From Winogradskyella wichelsiae (GTDB lineage: Bacteria > Bacteroidota > Bacteroidia > Flavobacteriales > Flavobacteriaceae): a stretch of DNA of 64,000 bases. The notes beneath the pieces are model-generated. The model was not told the DNA's origin, made no database searches, and saw nothing but the letters and a program-made list of their open reading frames with translations. The DNA lies in the NCBI RefSeq assembly GCF_013403925.1, contig NZ_JABFDJ010000004.1:248001-312000 (forward strand). The letters are read 5' to 3'. Position numbers and translations under genes: made by a program. Positions 52,860 through 61,593 of this stretch are shown in pieces; the stretch's first letter is position 1, and the number at the start of each line of letters is the position of its first letter.

Positions 52860-52894
52860 ATCTCACTGATTTCATCCTATAAACAATTGAATTT

Positions 52895-52911
52895 CCTTAA
52901 CTTTGTTAAGG
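52895..52911. promoter_or_regulatory. Palindrome over the -7 element of the SDR gene
   Basis: CCTTAAC TTT GTTAAGG, 7-bp perfect arms. The octamer TAACTTTG (52898-52905) is a -7 match inside the palindrome, 24 bases before the SDR start. It could be an operator that blocks the promoter. Confidence 0.5.
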
Positions 52912-52928
52912 ACTTAAAACATTAAATA

Positions 52929-53648
52929 ATGACTGAATTAAAAAATAAAAAGGCACTAATTACTGGAGGCGGAAGAGGCCTTGGAAAAGCAACTGCTTTA
53001 GCTTTCGCAAAAGAAGGAATTGACGTTGCCATTACAGGTAGAAATGAAGCGGTTTTAAAAGAAACAGTTTCTGAGATAAAAGCTTTAGGTGTAAATGCTA
53101 TTTATTCTGTATTTGATGTTAGTAATTATGAAGAGGTTCAAAAGAGCATAAAAACTATCGTTGAAACACTTGGAACTATCGATATTCTAGTTAACAATGC
53201 AGGTATCGCTGCCTTTGGAACTTTAAATGATATGGAAGTTGACCAATGGAGCCAAATTATACAAACCAATGTTATGGGTATGTATTATGTCACTAAAGAA
53301 GTTCTTCCTTATTTAATAGAAAAGAACGAAGGTGAAATTATTAACGTTTCTTCTACAGCTGGATTAAACGGAAATGCAACAACTTCAGCATATTCTGCTT
53401 CAAAATTTGCAGTTATAGGAATGTCTCAATCATTGATGAAAGAGGTTCGTAAAAACAATATTAGAGTTTGTACCTTAACACCAAGTACAATCGCTTCAGA
53501 TATGTCTATAGAATTGGGAATAGCCAATAAAGATTCTGAAGATAGCGTTTTACAACCCGAAGATTTTGCAGAACTAATTATTGCTGGCTTAAAATTACCA
53601 AGAAGAGCTATGATGGCAAATGCTTCATTATGGTCTACTAACCCGTAA
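52929..53648 (+). CDS. Short-chain dehydrogenase/reductase, FabG-like
   Basis: 239 residues. Cofactor loop GGGRGLGKATA at about 13-23, NNAGIAAFG near 87, Ser in INVSSTAGLNG, and the active YSASKFA with Tyr and Lys. Most similar to 3-ketoacyl-ACP reductase-like SDRs, but isolated from fatty-acid genes, so the substrate is uncertain. Confidence 0.9.
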   Translation: MTELKNKKALITGGGRGLGKATALAFAKEGIDVAITGRNEAVLKETVSEIKALGVNAIYSVFDVSNYEEVQKSIKTIVETLGTIDILVNNAGIAAFGTLNDMEVDQWSQIIQTNVMGMYYVTKEVLPYLIEKNEGEIINVSSTAGLNGNATTSAYSASKFAVIGMSQSLMKEVRKNNIRVCTLTPSTIASDMSIELGIANKDSEDSVLQPEDFAELIIAGLKLPRRAMMANASLWSTNP

Positions 53649-53673
53649 TTAATTTTAAATATTAAAAACAATT

Positions 53674-53704
53674 AAACCTGCATTAACTGTAGGTTTTGTT
53701 GTTT
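53674..53704 (+). terminator. Terminator of the SDR gene
   Basis: 8-bp stem AAACCTGC/GTAGGTTT (one G-U pair, 53674-53681 with 53689-53696), a 7-nt loop and TTGTTGTTTT. Confidence 0.75.
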
Positions 53705-53781
53705 TAATAAATCATATAATTTTAATTATCTTAGAGTTCTTAAACCACAATAACTGATATTATAATTTTAAATAAAAAGAA

Positions 53782-54135
53782 ATGCTACCAGAAAATTCTT
53801 TATTCCTAATTCCTTTTTCTTCAGGTGTCATTTTTATAATTGCGGGCTTTATTATGCTCAAATTTCCACCAAAAAAAATTAATAGTATTTATGGCTACAG
53901 AACTAATGCCTCAATGAAAAATCAAGAACGATGGGATTTTGCCCAAATCTATTCCTCTAAGAAAATGATGAAAATTGGTACTTCACTAGCTTTTAGCGCT
54001 TTGATCGGATGGATTTATCAACCATCAGAAAATATTGCTACAATATTAGGCTTATGCATATTACTTTCTGCTATAATATTTTTAATCTCAATGGTTGAAA
54101 AAAAATTAAAATCAAAATTCACCAAAGATCTATAA
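53782..54135 (+). CDS. SdpI/YhfL-like small membrane protein
   Basis: 117 residues with three hydrophobic segments. PKKINSIYGYRTNASMKNQERWDFAQIYSSKKMMKIG at about 32-68 is the SdpI-family signature (YGYRT..SM.N...W..A). SdpI in Bacillus gives immunity to the SdpC toxin; the role here is inferred from the family only. No toxin gene is seen nearby. Confidence 0.8.
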   Translation: MLPENSLFLIPFSSGVIFIIAGFIMLKFPPKKINSIYGYRTNASMKNQERWDFAQIYSSKKMMKIGTSLAFSALIGWIYQPSENIATILGLCILLSAIIFLISMVEKKLKSKFTKDL

Positions 54136-54204
54136 TATTTAATTTTTCTCATTATCCTCAAAAAAATTATTGCCCATTAAAAACGGATTCACTACATTAG
54201 ATAC

Positions 54205-56412
54205 ATGACAGAGGAAGCTATAGAACAAGAAAACAAAGCCATTGCCAAAGCTTATAAAGAATTACTAAAAGTAAGCTATCGTACCTTAACTGATGAGGAT
54301 AAAAAATTAATCCGACATGCTTTTGATGTTGCTGTTGATGCCCATAAAGATCAACGACGAAAATCTGGTGAAGCTTATATTTTTCATCCAATTGCCGTTG
54401 CTAGAATTGTAGCAAAAGAAATTGGAATGGATGCAACATCTATTGCTGCAGCTTTGCTACATGATGTTGTTGAAGACAATCCAAATTATACCATAGACGA
54501 TATGGAACAGTTATTTGGTGAAGCTGTTGCTAGAATCGTAGATGGCCTTACCAAAATATCTTCTTTAAAGAAAGATATGGATGTCTCTTTACAAGCTGAG
54601 AATTTTAGAAAAATGCTACTAACTCTAAATGATGATGTTAGAGTAATCATTATTAAAATAGCAGACCGTTTGCATAACATGCAAACGATGGACTCCATGA
54701 GATCTGACAAGCAAGTTAAGATTGCTTCAGAAACCTTATACATTTATGCCCCTTTAGCACATAGAATCGGCCTTTACAATATTAAAAATGAACTAGAAGA
54801 TTTAGGTTTAAAATATACTGAACCTGAAGTTTATAATGACATTTTAGGAAAGATTCAAGATAGTAAAGAAGATCAAGATGCTTATATTAAAGCCTTTTCT
54901 AAAGTTATAGAAGACTCGTTAAACACAGAAGGCCTAAACTATGAAATAAAAGGAAGAACAAAATCAATCTTCAGTATTAGAAGAAAAATGCTAAAACAAG
55001 GCGTTTCTTTTGATGAAGTCTATGATAAATTTGCTGTCCGAATTATTTATAGCTCCGATACAGCTAACGAGAAATTTTTAGCTTGGAAAATATATTCTAT
55101 AGTTACAGATCACTTCACTCCTAACCCAATTAGACTTAGAGATTGGATATCATCACCAAAATCTACAGGATACGAAGCTCTACACATTACCGTTGTTGGA
55201 CCAAAAAGCCGTTGGGTAGAAGTTCAAATCCGTAGTGCACGTATGAACGAAATTGCGGAAAAAGGCTATGCTGCACACTATAAATACAAAAATGCGGACG
55301 CCAAAGAAGATAATCTAGACCTTTGGATTAATCGCTTGCAAGAAGCTTTAGAAAGCAACGAAGCGGATGCTGTAGATTTTGTAGAGCAGTTTAAACTCAA
55401 TTTATACTCTAAAGAAATCTTTGTCTTTTCGCCTAAAGGAGATTTAAAATCTTTACCTAAAGGAGCAACACCATTAGATTTTGCTTTTGGTATACACACC
55501 GAAGTTGGTTTAAGAACACGTGGAGCAAAAGTGAATGACAAATTAGTTCCTTTAAGCCATATTCTGCAAAGTGGAGATCGTGTAGAAATCATGACTTCTG
55601 ATAATGCAAAACCTAACGTTAATTGGTTAGATTATGCTACCACAGCTAGAGCGCGAACTAAAATTAAATCGGCATTAAATGAGGACACTAAATTAATAGC
55701 AGAAGAAGGGAAAGAAATTTTAAGACGAAAATTAAAGCAACTTAAAATTACACTAAATGAATCCTCTGTAAATGAACTTGTTAGTTATTTCAAGTTAAAC
55801 ACATCCTTAGATTTGTTTTACCGTGTTGGCATTGGCACCATTGACAACCCTAAATTAAAAGCATTTACAGCTTCTAGAAGTAATGCTTTTGTTAGTTATT
55901 TTAAAAACAAAATATATAAACCAAACGTCCCTAAGGATATTCATAAAGAAGAAATAACTTCTAAATATGATATGTTGGTGTTTGGTAAAGAAGAAGAAAA
56001 ACTAAACTATACATTAGCAAATTGCTGTAATCCTATTCCTGGAGATAAAGTATTTGGTTTCTTAACTATAAATGATGGCTTAAAAGTGCATAAAATGAAT
56101 TGTCCTAATGCGCTAAGTTTGCAATCTAATTATGCCTACAGAATTATGCAGGCAAAATGGATCGATTCTTCACAACAAGTTTATACCTCTCAAATTATTT
56201 TATCTGGTATCGATAATATGGGCTTAGTAAATGAAATCACTAGACTTATTTCAGAAAACATGCATGTTAATATGAAAAGTATTAGCTTTTCTAGTGACGA
56301 TGGCATTTTTACAGGAAAAATTACCGTTCAAGTAAAAAATCAAGCCATGCTTAAAAAACTTATTAATAAGCTTAAAAAAATAAACGGAATTGACAAAGTA
56401 ACACGCGTATAA
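54205..56412 (+). CDS. (p)ppGpp synthetase/hydrolase, RelA/SpoT homologue
   Basis: 735 residues. The HD hydrolase domain (His61; His86-Asp87 in LLHDVVED; IKIADRLHNMQTM) is followed by the synthetase (RTKSIFSIRRKMLKQGVSFDEVYDKFAVRI; VEVQIRSARMNEIAEKGYAAHYKYK), TGS (IFVFSPKGDLKSLPKGATPLDFAFGIHTEVG), a Cys-containing helical region (LANCCNPIPGDKVFGF) and ACT. Both catalytic sites look intact, so it should be bifunctional. It controls the stringent response. No terminator follows it. Confidence 0.95.
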   Translation: MTEEAIEQENKAIAKAYKELLKVSYRTLTDEDKKLIRHAFDVAVDAHKDQRRKSGEAYIFHPIAVARIVAKEIGMDATSIAAALLHDVVEDNPNYTIDDMEQLFGEAVARIVDGLTKISSLKKDMDVSLQAENFRKMLLTLNDDVRVIIIKIADRLHNMQTMDSMRSDKQVKIASETLYIYAPLAHRIGLYNIKNELEDLGLKYTEPEVYNDILGKIQDSKEDQDAYIKAFSKVIEDSLNTEGLNYEIKGRTKSIFSIRRKMLKQGVSFDEVYDKFAVRIIYSSDTANEKFLAWKIYSIVTDHFTPNPIRLRDWISSPKSTGYEALHITVVGPKSRWVEVQIRSARMNEIAEKGYAAHYKYKNADAKEDNLDLWINRLQEALESNEADAVDFVEQFKLNLYSKEIFVFSPKGDLKSLPKGATPLDFAFGIHTEVGLRTRGAKVNDKLVPLSHILQSGDRVEIMTSDNAKPNVNWLDYATTARARTKIKSALNEDTKLIAEEGKEILRRKLKQLKITLNESSVNELVSYFKLNTSLDLFYRVGIGTIDNPKLKAFTASRSNAFVSYFKNKIYKPNVPKDIHKEEITSKYDMLVFGKEEEKLNYTLANCCNPIPGDKVFGFLTINDGLKVHKMNCPNALSLQSNYAYRIMQAKWIDSSQQVYTSQIILSGIDNMGLVNEITRLISENMHVNMKSISFSSDDGIFTGKITVQVKNQAMLKKLINKLKKINGIDKVTRV

Positions 56413-56499
56413 ATTGTTATCAACCATTAATTTAAAATTTGTTCATTTCTTTCTTTTTTTAATCCTACTTTTTATAATTCATATCCTATAAAATTTGTT

Positions 56500-56507
56500 T
56501 AAATTTG
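56500..56507 (+). promoter_or_regulatory. -7 element upstream of fur
   Basis: TAAATTTG ending 9 bases before the ATG at 56517. If correct, the fur-purA message begins only a few bases before the ATG. The octamer contains the TTG at 56505, so that TTG is unlikely to be the start codon. Confidence 0.45.
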
Positions 56508-56516
56508 CTCCTTATT

Positions 56517-56969
56517 ATGAATGCAACCACAGAAGAAAGTAATCAGGAAATTGTAAAACGTGTATTTACACAATTCCTTGAAGATAAAGGTCATAGAAAA
56601 ACACCTGAGCGTTACGCTATACTTCAAGAAATTTACGATAACAAAGAACATTTTGATATTGAGTCTTTATATATCAAAATGAAAAACAAAAATTATCGCG
56701 TAAGTAGAGCTACGCTTTATAATACAATAGAATTACTTTTAGAATGTGCCTTGGTTCGCAAACATCAGTTTGGACAAAGTCAGGCACATTATGAAAAATC
56801 TTATTTTGATAAGAATCACGATCATGTGATTCTTACAGATACAGGAGAAGTCATAGAATTCTGTGATCCACGCATTCAATCCATCAAAAAAACCATAGAA
56901 GAGGTTTTTGATATTCAGATAACAAATCATTCATTATATTTTTACGGTAATCGTAAAAAGGACGACTAA
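56517..56969 (+). CDS. Fur-family transcriptional regulator
   Basis: 150 residues from ATG 56517. DNA-binding winged helix: [15 protein letters not shown] ... [30 protein letters not shown]. The metal motif [12 protein letters not shown] is present. The structural CxxC pair of E. coli Fur is missing; only single Cys residues (LLECAL, EFCDP) are seen. It may sense iron, peroxide or zinc. purA follows after 12 bases. Confidence 0.88.
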   Translation: MNATTEESNQEIVKRVFTQFLEDKGHRKTPERYAILQEIYDNKEHFDIESLYIKMKNKNYRVSRATLYNTIELLLECALVRKHQFGQSQAHYEKSYFDKNHDHVILTDTGEVIEFCDPRIQSIKKTIEEVFDIQITNHSLYFYGNRKKDD

Positions 56970-56981
56970 CTCAATTTAAAA

Positions 56982-58262
56982 ATGGCAGTAGATTTACTAC
57001 TTGGATTACAATGGGGAGATGAAGGCAAAGGAAAGATTGTCGATGTATTTACCTCTAATTACGACATTATTGCACGCTTTCAAGGTGGGCCAAACGCTGG
57101 ACACACTTTGGTGTTTAACGGCAAAAAACATGTATTACATACCATTCCATCTGGTATATTTCATGAAGACAAAGTAAATCTAGTTGGAAACGGTGTTGTT
57201 ATAGACCCCGTAATTTTCAAAAAAGAGCTAGATAAATTAAAAGAGCAAAACGTAGATTACAAAAAATCACTTTGTATTTCTCGTAAAGCACACATCATTT
57301 TACCAACGCACCGTTTGTTAGATGCTGCAAGCGAAGCTTCTAAAGGAAAGGCTAAAATTGGTTCTACATTAAAAGGTATTGGTCCAACTTACATGGACAA
57401 AACTGGTAGAAATGGTATCCGTGTTGGTGATATTGAATTAGCAGATTTCAAAGACAAATACAGAGCTTTAGCAGATAAGCACGAAGCAATGATTGCATTT
57501 TATAATGCTGATATTGAATATGATCTTAAGGAATTAGAAGCAGATTTCTTTGAAGCTATAGAAACTTTAAAATCTTTAAAATTTATTGATTCTGAAGAAT
57601 ATATTTATCAAGCACAACAATCTGGTAAAACAATTTTAGCAGAAGGAGCTCAAGGCTCTTTATTAGATATTGATTTCGGAACTTATCCTTTTGTAACATC
57701 ATCTAATACTACTGCCGCTGGTGCTTGTACAGGTTTAGGTGTTGCTCCTAACCAAATTGGTGAAGTCTTCGGTATCTTTAAAGCTTACACTACTCGTGTT
57801 GGTTCTGGACCATTCCCTACTGAATTATTTGATGAAGATGGAGAAACTATGGGCCGTGTTGGTCAAGAATTTGGAGCAACAACAGGAAGATCTAGACGTT
57901 GTGGTTGGTTAGATTTAGTTGCGCTTCGTTATGCTTGTCAAGTTAATGGTGTTACACAATTAATTATGATGAAAGGAGATGTACTTTCTGGTTTCGAAAC
58001 TTTAAAAGTATGTACTGCTTATAATTATAAAGGAGAAACAATTACACACCTACCTTATAATATTGAAGAAGAAAATATTGCACCAATATATACAGAAATT
58101 AAAGGTTGGGCTGCTGATTTAACAGGAATGACTGAAGCATCAGAATTGCCAGAAAACTTAAATGGATATATTGAATTCTTAGAAAAAGAACTTAATTTAC
58201 CTATTACCATAGTATCTGTAGGTCCAGACCGTAAACAAACAATTATCCGTAAAACGGTTTAA
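56982..58262 (+). CDS. purA: Adenylosuccinate synthetase
   Basis: 426 residues, normal length. GLQWGDEGKGKIVD is the N-terminal P-loop; GPNAGHTL, SDSTLKGIGPT-type KIGSTLKGIGPTYMDK and GATTGRSRRCGWLD are family signatures. It makes adenylosuccinate from IMP, aspartate and GTP. It is in an operon with the Fur-like gene. The 198-base gap after it holds a large hairpin. Confidence 0.97.
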   Translation: MAVDLLLGLQWGDEGKGKIVDVFTSNYDIIARFQGGPNAGHTLVFNGKKHVLHTIPSGIFHEDKVNLVGNGVVIDPVIFKKELDKLKEQNVDYKKSLCISRKAHIILPTHRLLDAASEASKGKAKIGSTLKGIGPTYMDKTGRNGIRVGDIELADFKDKYRALADKHEAMIAFYNADIEYDLKELEADFFEAIETLKSLKFIDSEEYIYQAQQSGKTILAEGAQGSLLDIDFGTYPFVTSSNTTAAGACTGLGVAPNQIGEVFGIFKAYTTRVGSGPFPTELFDEDGETMGRVGQEFGATTGRSRRCGWLDLVALRYACQVNGVTQLIMMKGDVLSGFETLKVCTAYNYKGETITHLPYNIEEENIAPIYTEIKGWAADLTGMTEASELPENLNGYIEFLEKELNLPITIVSVGPDRKQTIIRKTV

Positions 58263-58280
58263 TAAGAGTTCTACAAATTA

Positions 58281-58352
58281 ATTGGTTTTTTTGTGAAATT
58301 TAAAGTGTAGATATAGCATCTTAGCTTTAAGATATTTCACGGAAAAACCAAT
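58281..58352. repeat. 72-nt nested hairpin after purA
   Basis: 19-nt outer arms (58281-58299 and 58334-58352, starting ATTGG and ending CCAAT) pair with two G-U wobbles. Inner stems TTAAAG/CTTTAA (58300-58330) and AGAT/ATCT (58309-58321) continue the fold. GTTTTTAT follows. It may end purA transcription or be a small mobile repeat. Confidence 0.7.
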
Positions 58353-58460
58353 GTTTTTATACACCTCAATAGTCTGTAAACGACACTCTTCTGTTAAAGA
58401 AAATGTAATACACACTAAAGCAATACTATTAAGTGTTATTTTGTAAAAAACGTATGCCTT

Positions 58461-60257
58461 TTGAAACAATTTAAAAAACTTTTAGTCCTAATTTTCTTCT
58501 CTATTGCTTTCTTTAGTTTTAGTCAAGAAAAAGAAAACATTACCATTAAATATGCTGGGCAATTATTCACAGACAAGGATCTTGAAGCGGGTGCAAAAAT
58601 ATTTATTAGAGATAAATCGCAACAAGTTCATTTTGTACACAAAGGAATTAACATGTGGTGCGATAAAGCTGTTTACTATGAAGATCAAGACTTTATAGAA
58701 GCCTATAGTAATGTAGTAATGAAACAAGGCGACACTATTAATATGGTGGCTAAATATGTAGAATATAGCGGAATATCTCAGCTCGCTTTTGCTAGTGGAG
58801 ATGTTGTTTTAACAGAGCCAAAATCTACACTTAAAACAGACACACTTCATTTTGACAGAATAAAACAACAAGCCTACTATAATACAGGTGGAACTGTAGT
58901 AAGAGATTCATCAGGAACAATTACAAGTCAGATTGGCCGTTACTATATGAATGCTAGCAAATATCAATTTGTAAAAGATGTAGAGTTAGTAAATCCTAAA
59001 TACACTTTAAATACTGAACGTCTCGATTTCTTTACCGAAAATGGACATGCTTATCTTTTTGGACCATCAACTATCGTTGGAGAAACAAGCACTGTATATT
59101 GCGAGCGCGGTTTTTATGACACAAATAAAGATATAGGAAATTTTCAACGAAATGCAAAAATAGATTATGATAATAGATCCGTCGAAGGTGATAGTCTATA
59201 TTTTGATCGCGCAAAAAGTTTTGCTTCAGCTACAAATAATATAACAGTAACAGATACTTTAAATAAAAGTATTGCAAAAGGTCATTACGCCGAAGTTTGG
59301 AGAGCTAAAGATTCTATGTTTATTACAAAAAGAGCTTTAGCTATCACAGTTCAGGACAGAGATTCTATTTACATGCATGCAGACACCTTAATGGTCACTG
59401 GCAAACCTGAAAATAGAATTACACGTGCTTATAACAACGCCCGACTCTTTAAAAGTGATTTAGCTGGGAAATCAGATTCCATTCACGTTGACCATAAATT
59501 AGGTTTAACGCAAATGATTAATCTTAGTAGATATAATTCTAATGATGCTTTTGCCCTTCAACGTAAACCTGTACTTTGGAATATTGGTAACCAAATGACT
59601 GGTGATACAATTCATTTAATTTCAAACCCTAAAACAGAACAATTAGATTCATTAAAAGTATTTCAAAACGCATTCTTAATCAATAAAGATACCATTAGCA
59701 ATGATGCTTTTAATCAAATAAAAGGACAACGATTAATTGGCTTATTTAGAAATAACGAACTGTATAATGTCGATGTCATTAAAAATGCAGAAACGATTCG
59801 TTACCTAAGAAATGACGACACTGAATTAATTGGAATTCAAAAATCTAAATCAGGAAGTATTAATGTTCAAATTATAGATCAGGCCATTGATGAAGTAAGA
59901 TTTATAAATCAGATTGATGGAAATATTTTCCCAGATTCTGACTTCCCTAAAAGTGGAAGAAAATTTAGAGGTTTCGATTGGCGTGGAGAAGAACAACCAC
60001 TCTCGGTTGAAGATTTATTTAGTGATGATCCACCATTAAATTTACCTATTATTAAAGGTTTAGATGATTATGTCCCTTCAGAAGAGTTTATTGATGATGA
60101 AGCTACAGAACGCATTGAAAAAGCAGGAAAAGAAACACCAGAAAAAAAGAATAAAGCAGCTAGGAATTTACCCAAATCCACAACAGTTGCACCTTTAAAA
60201 ACAATACCACTAAAAAGTCAAACTTCAAAAAGCGACGGTATTAAAGAGAAAGAATAA
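58461..60257 (+). CDS. OstA/LptA-like protein
   Basis: 598 residues from TTG 58461 (the nearby ATG at 58454 is out of frame). Signal peptide about 1-22 (FSFSQ). The OstA_2-like beta-jellyroll repeats run through the body: EAYSNVVMKQGDTINMVAKYVEYSG, SVEGDSLYFDRAKSFASATNNITVTDTLNKS, IYMHADTLMVTG. It is longer than E. coli LptA (about 185) and has an acidic, Lys-rich tail. Probably involved in lipopolysaccharide transport across the periplasm. The next gene starts straight after its stop. Confidence 0.82.
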   Translation: MKQFKKLLVLIFFSIAFFSFSQEKENITIKYAGQLFTDKDLEAGAKIFIRDKSQQVHFVHKGINMWCDKAVYYEDQDFIEAYSNVVMKQGDTINMVAKYVEYSGISQLAFASGDVVLTEPKSTLKTDTLHFDRIKQQAYYNTGGTVVRDSSGTITSQIGRYYMNASKYQFVKDVELVNPKYTLNTERLDFFTENGHAYLFGPSTIVGETSTVYCERGFYDTNKDIGNFQRNAKIDYDNRSVEGDSLYFDRAKSFASATNNITVTDTLNKSIAKGHYAEVWRAKDSMFITKRALAITVQDRDSIYMHADTLMVTGKPENRITRAYNNARLFKSDLAGKSDSIHVDHKLGLTQMINLSRYNSNDAFALQRKPVLWNIGNQMTGDTIHLISNPKTEQLDSLKVFQNAFLINKDTISNDAFNQIKGQRLIGLFRNNELYNVDVIKNAETIRYLRNDDTELIGIQKSKSGSINVQIIDQAIDEVRFINQIDGNIFPDSDFPKSGRKFRGFDWRGEEQPLSVEDLFSDDPPLNLPIIKGLDDYVPSEEFIDDEATERIEKAGKETPEKKNKAARNLPKSTTVAPLKTIPLKSQTSKSDGIKEKE

Positions 60258-61433
60258 TTGAAAACAGATTTTTTAAAATATCAAGCTCAGACAACACCTC
60301 ATCCATTAGCTATGGAGATAAGTCATGCAAAAGGATCTTATATTTATGATACCAAAGGCAAAGCTTACCTCGATTTTGTAGCTGGAGTTTCAGCGTGTAG
60401 TTTAGGACATTCGCATCCCAAAGTAGTGAGCGCAATTAAAGATCAAGTAGACCAATATCTTCATGTGATGGTTTATGGAGAATACATTCAAACTCCTGCT
60501 TTAGAATTATCGAAATTAATAGCATACCATTTACCAGCACCTTTAGAAGTTACTTACTTAGTTAATTCAGGAACGGAGGCGATTGAAGGAAGCCTTAAAT
60601 TAGCACGACGTTTTACTGGCCGTTCAGAAATTATTGCCGCAAAAAATGCTTATCACGGTAATACAATGGGGTCGCTTAGCCTAATGGATTACGACGAACG
60701 TAAGAAGCCCTTTTTACCTCTTATACCAGATATTAAGCACATAACGTTTAATTTAGAAAGTGATATAAATAAAATCACAGAACAAACAGCTGCCGTTATC
60801 CTTGAAACCATTCAAGGTGGTGCAGGTTTTATAGAACCTACCGATGACTATCTAACAAAAGTTCAAAAACGTTGTAATGAGGTTGGAGCTGTTTTTATTT
60901 TAGATGAAATACAACCAGGAATAGGGAGAACAGGAAAACTCTTTGGATTTGAGAATTATAACTGTCAACCAGATATCGTTGTTACAGGTAAAGGCTTAGG
61001 AGGCGGATTACCAATAGGAGCGTTTACTGCATCTAAAGAAATGATGGACTCATTAAGTGACAATCCTAAACTAGGTCATATTACAACTTTTGGAGGTAAT
61101 CCCGTTATTGCAGCTGCTGCATTAGCAACATTAAAAGAAATTACATCGTCTAATTTAATAGCTGAGACCTTAGAAAAAGAAAAAATAATACGAGAACAGC
61201 TTCAACACAAGCATATTGAAGAAATTAGAGGTCGAGGATTAATGTTGGCTGCTTTTACAGAAAGTACAGAAATTACTAGCGAGGTTATTTTAAGCGCTCA
61301 AAAAGAAGGTTTAATTTTATTTTGGTTGTTGTTTGAACCCAAAGCAATTCGTATTACGCCGCCATTAACTATTTCTAATGATGAGATTATTGAAGGTTGT
61401 CGTTTAATAAAATCTATTTTAGATAAAATTTAA
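60258..61433 (+). CDS. Class III aminotransferase (ornithine/acetylornithine type)
   Basis: 391 residues from TTG 60258, which abuts the preceding TAA. LVNSGTEAIEGSLKLAR, FILDEIQPGIGRTGKLF (Asp216) and VVTGKGLGGGLPIGAF with pyridoxal lysine Lys245 are class III motifs. It transfers an amino group with PLP; the exact substrate is uncertain. Confidence 0.9.
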   Translation: MKTDFLKYQAQTTPHPLAMEISHAKGSYIYDTKGKAYLDFVAGVSACSLGHSHPKVVSAIKDQVDQYLHVMVYGEYIQTPALELSKLIAYHLPAPLEVTYLVNSGTEAIEGSLKLARRFTGRSEIIAAKNAYHGNTMGSLSLMDYDERKKPFLPLIPDIKHITFNLESDINKITEQTAAVILETIQGGAGFIEPTDDYLTKVQKRCNEVGAVFILDEIQPGIGRTGKLFGFENYNCQPDIVVTGKGLGGGLPIGAFTASKEMMDSLSDNPKLGHITTFGGNPVIAAAALATLKEITSSNLIAETLEKEKIIREQLQHKHIEEIRGRGLMLAAFTESTEITSEVILSAQKEGLILFWLLFEPKAIRITPPLTISNDEIIEGCRLIKSILDKI

Positions 61434-61593
61434 ACAAAAAAAACACACATTAAAACAATAAAAATCAACTACTTAAACACAAAACAAGATTTCATATTAC
61501 AGTGTTAATTAATTTGTTAAGAACATTTATCAAAAAAACGATGTTGCACAAACTATAACTGTAATTTTATTTCAGCGAATTATAAAACCATTT

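Noticed and set aside
53782..54135. SdpI-like gene as part of a toxin-immunity system
   Set aside because: No SdpC-like toxin or SdpR repressor lies nearby. It is kept only as a family assignment.
58278..58469. 63-codon frame on the minus strand filling the gap after purA
   Set aside because: It runs through the long hairpin at 58281-58352 and across the start of the OstA-like gene; the peptide has no recognisable domain and no promoter is seen.
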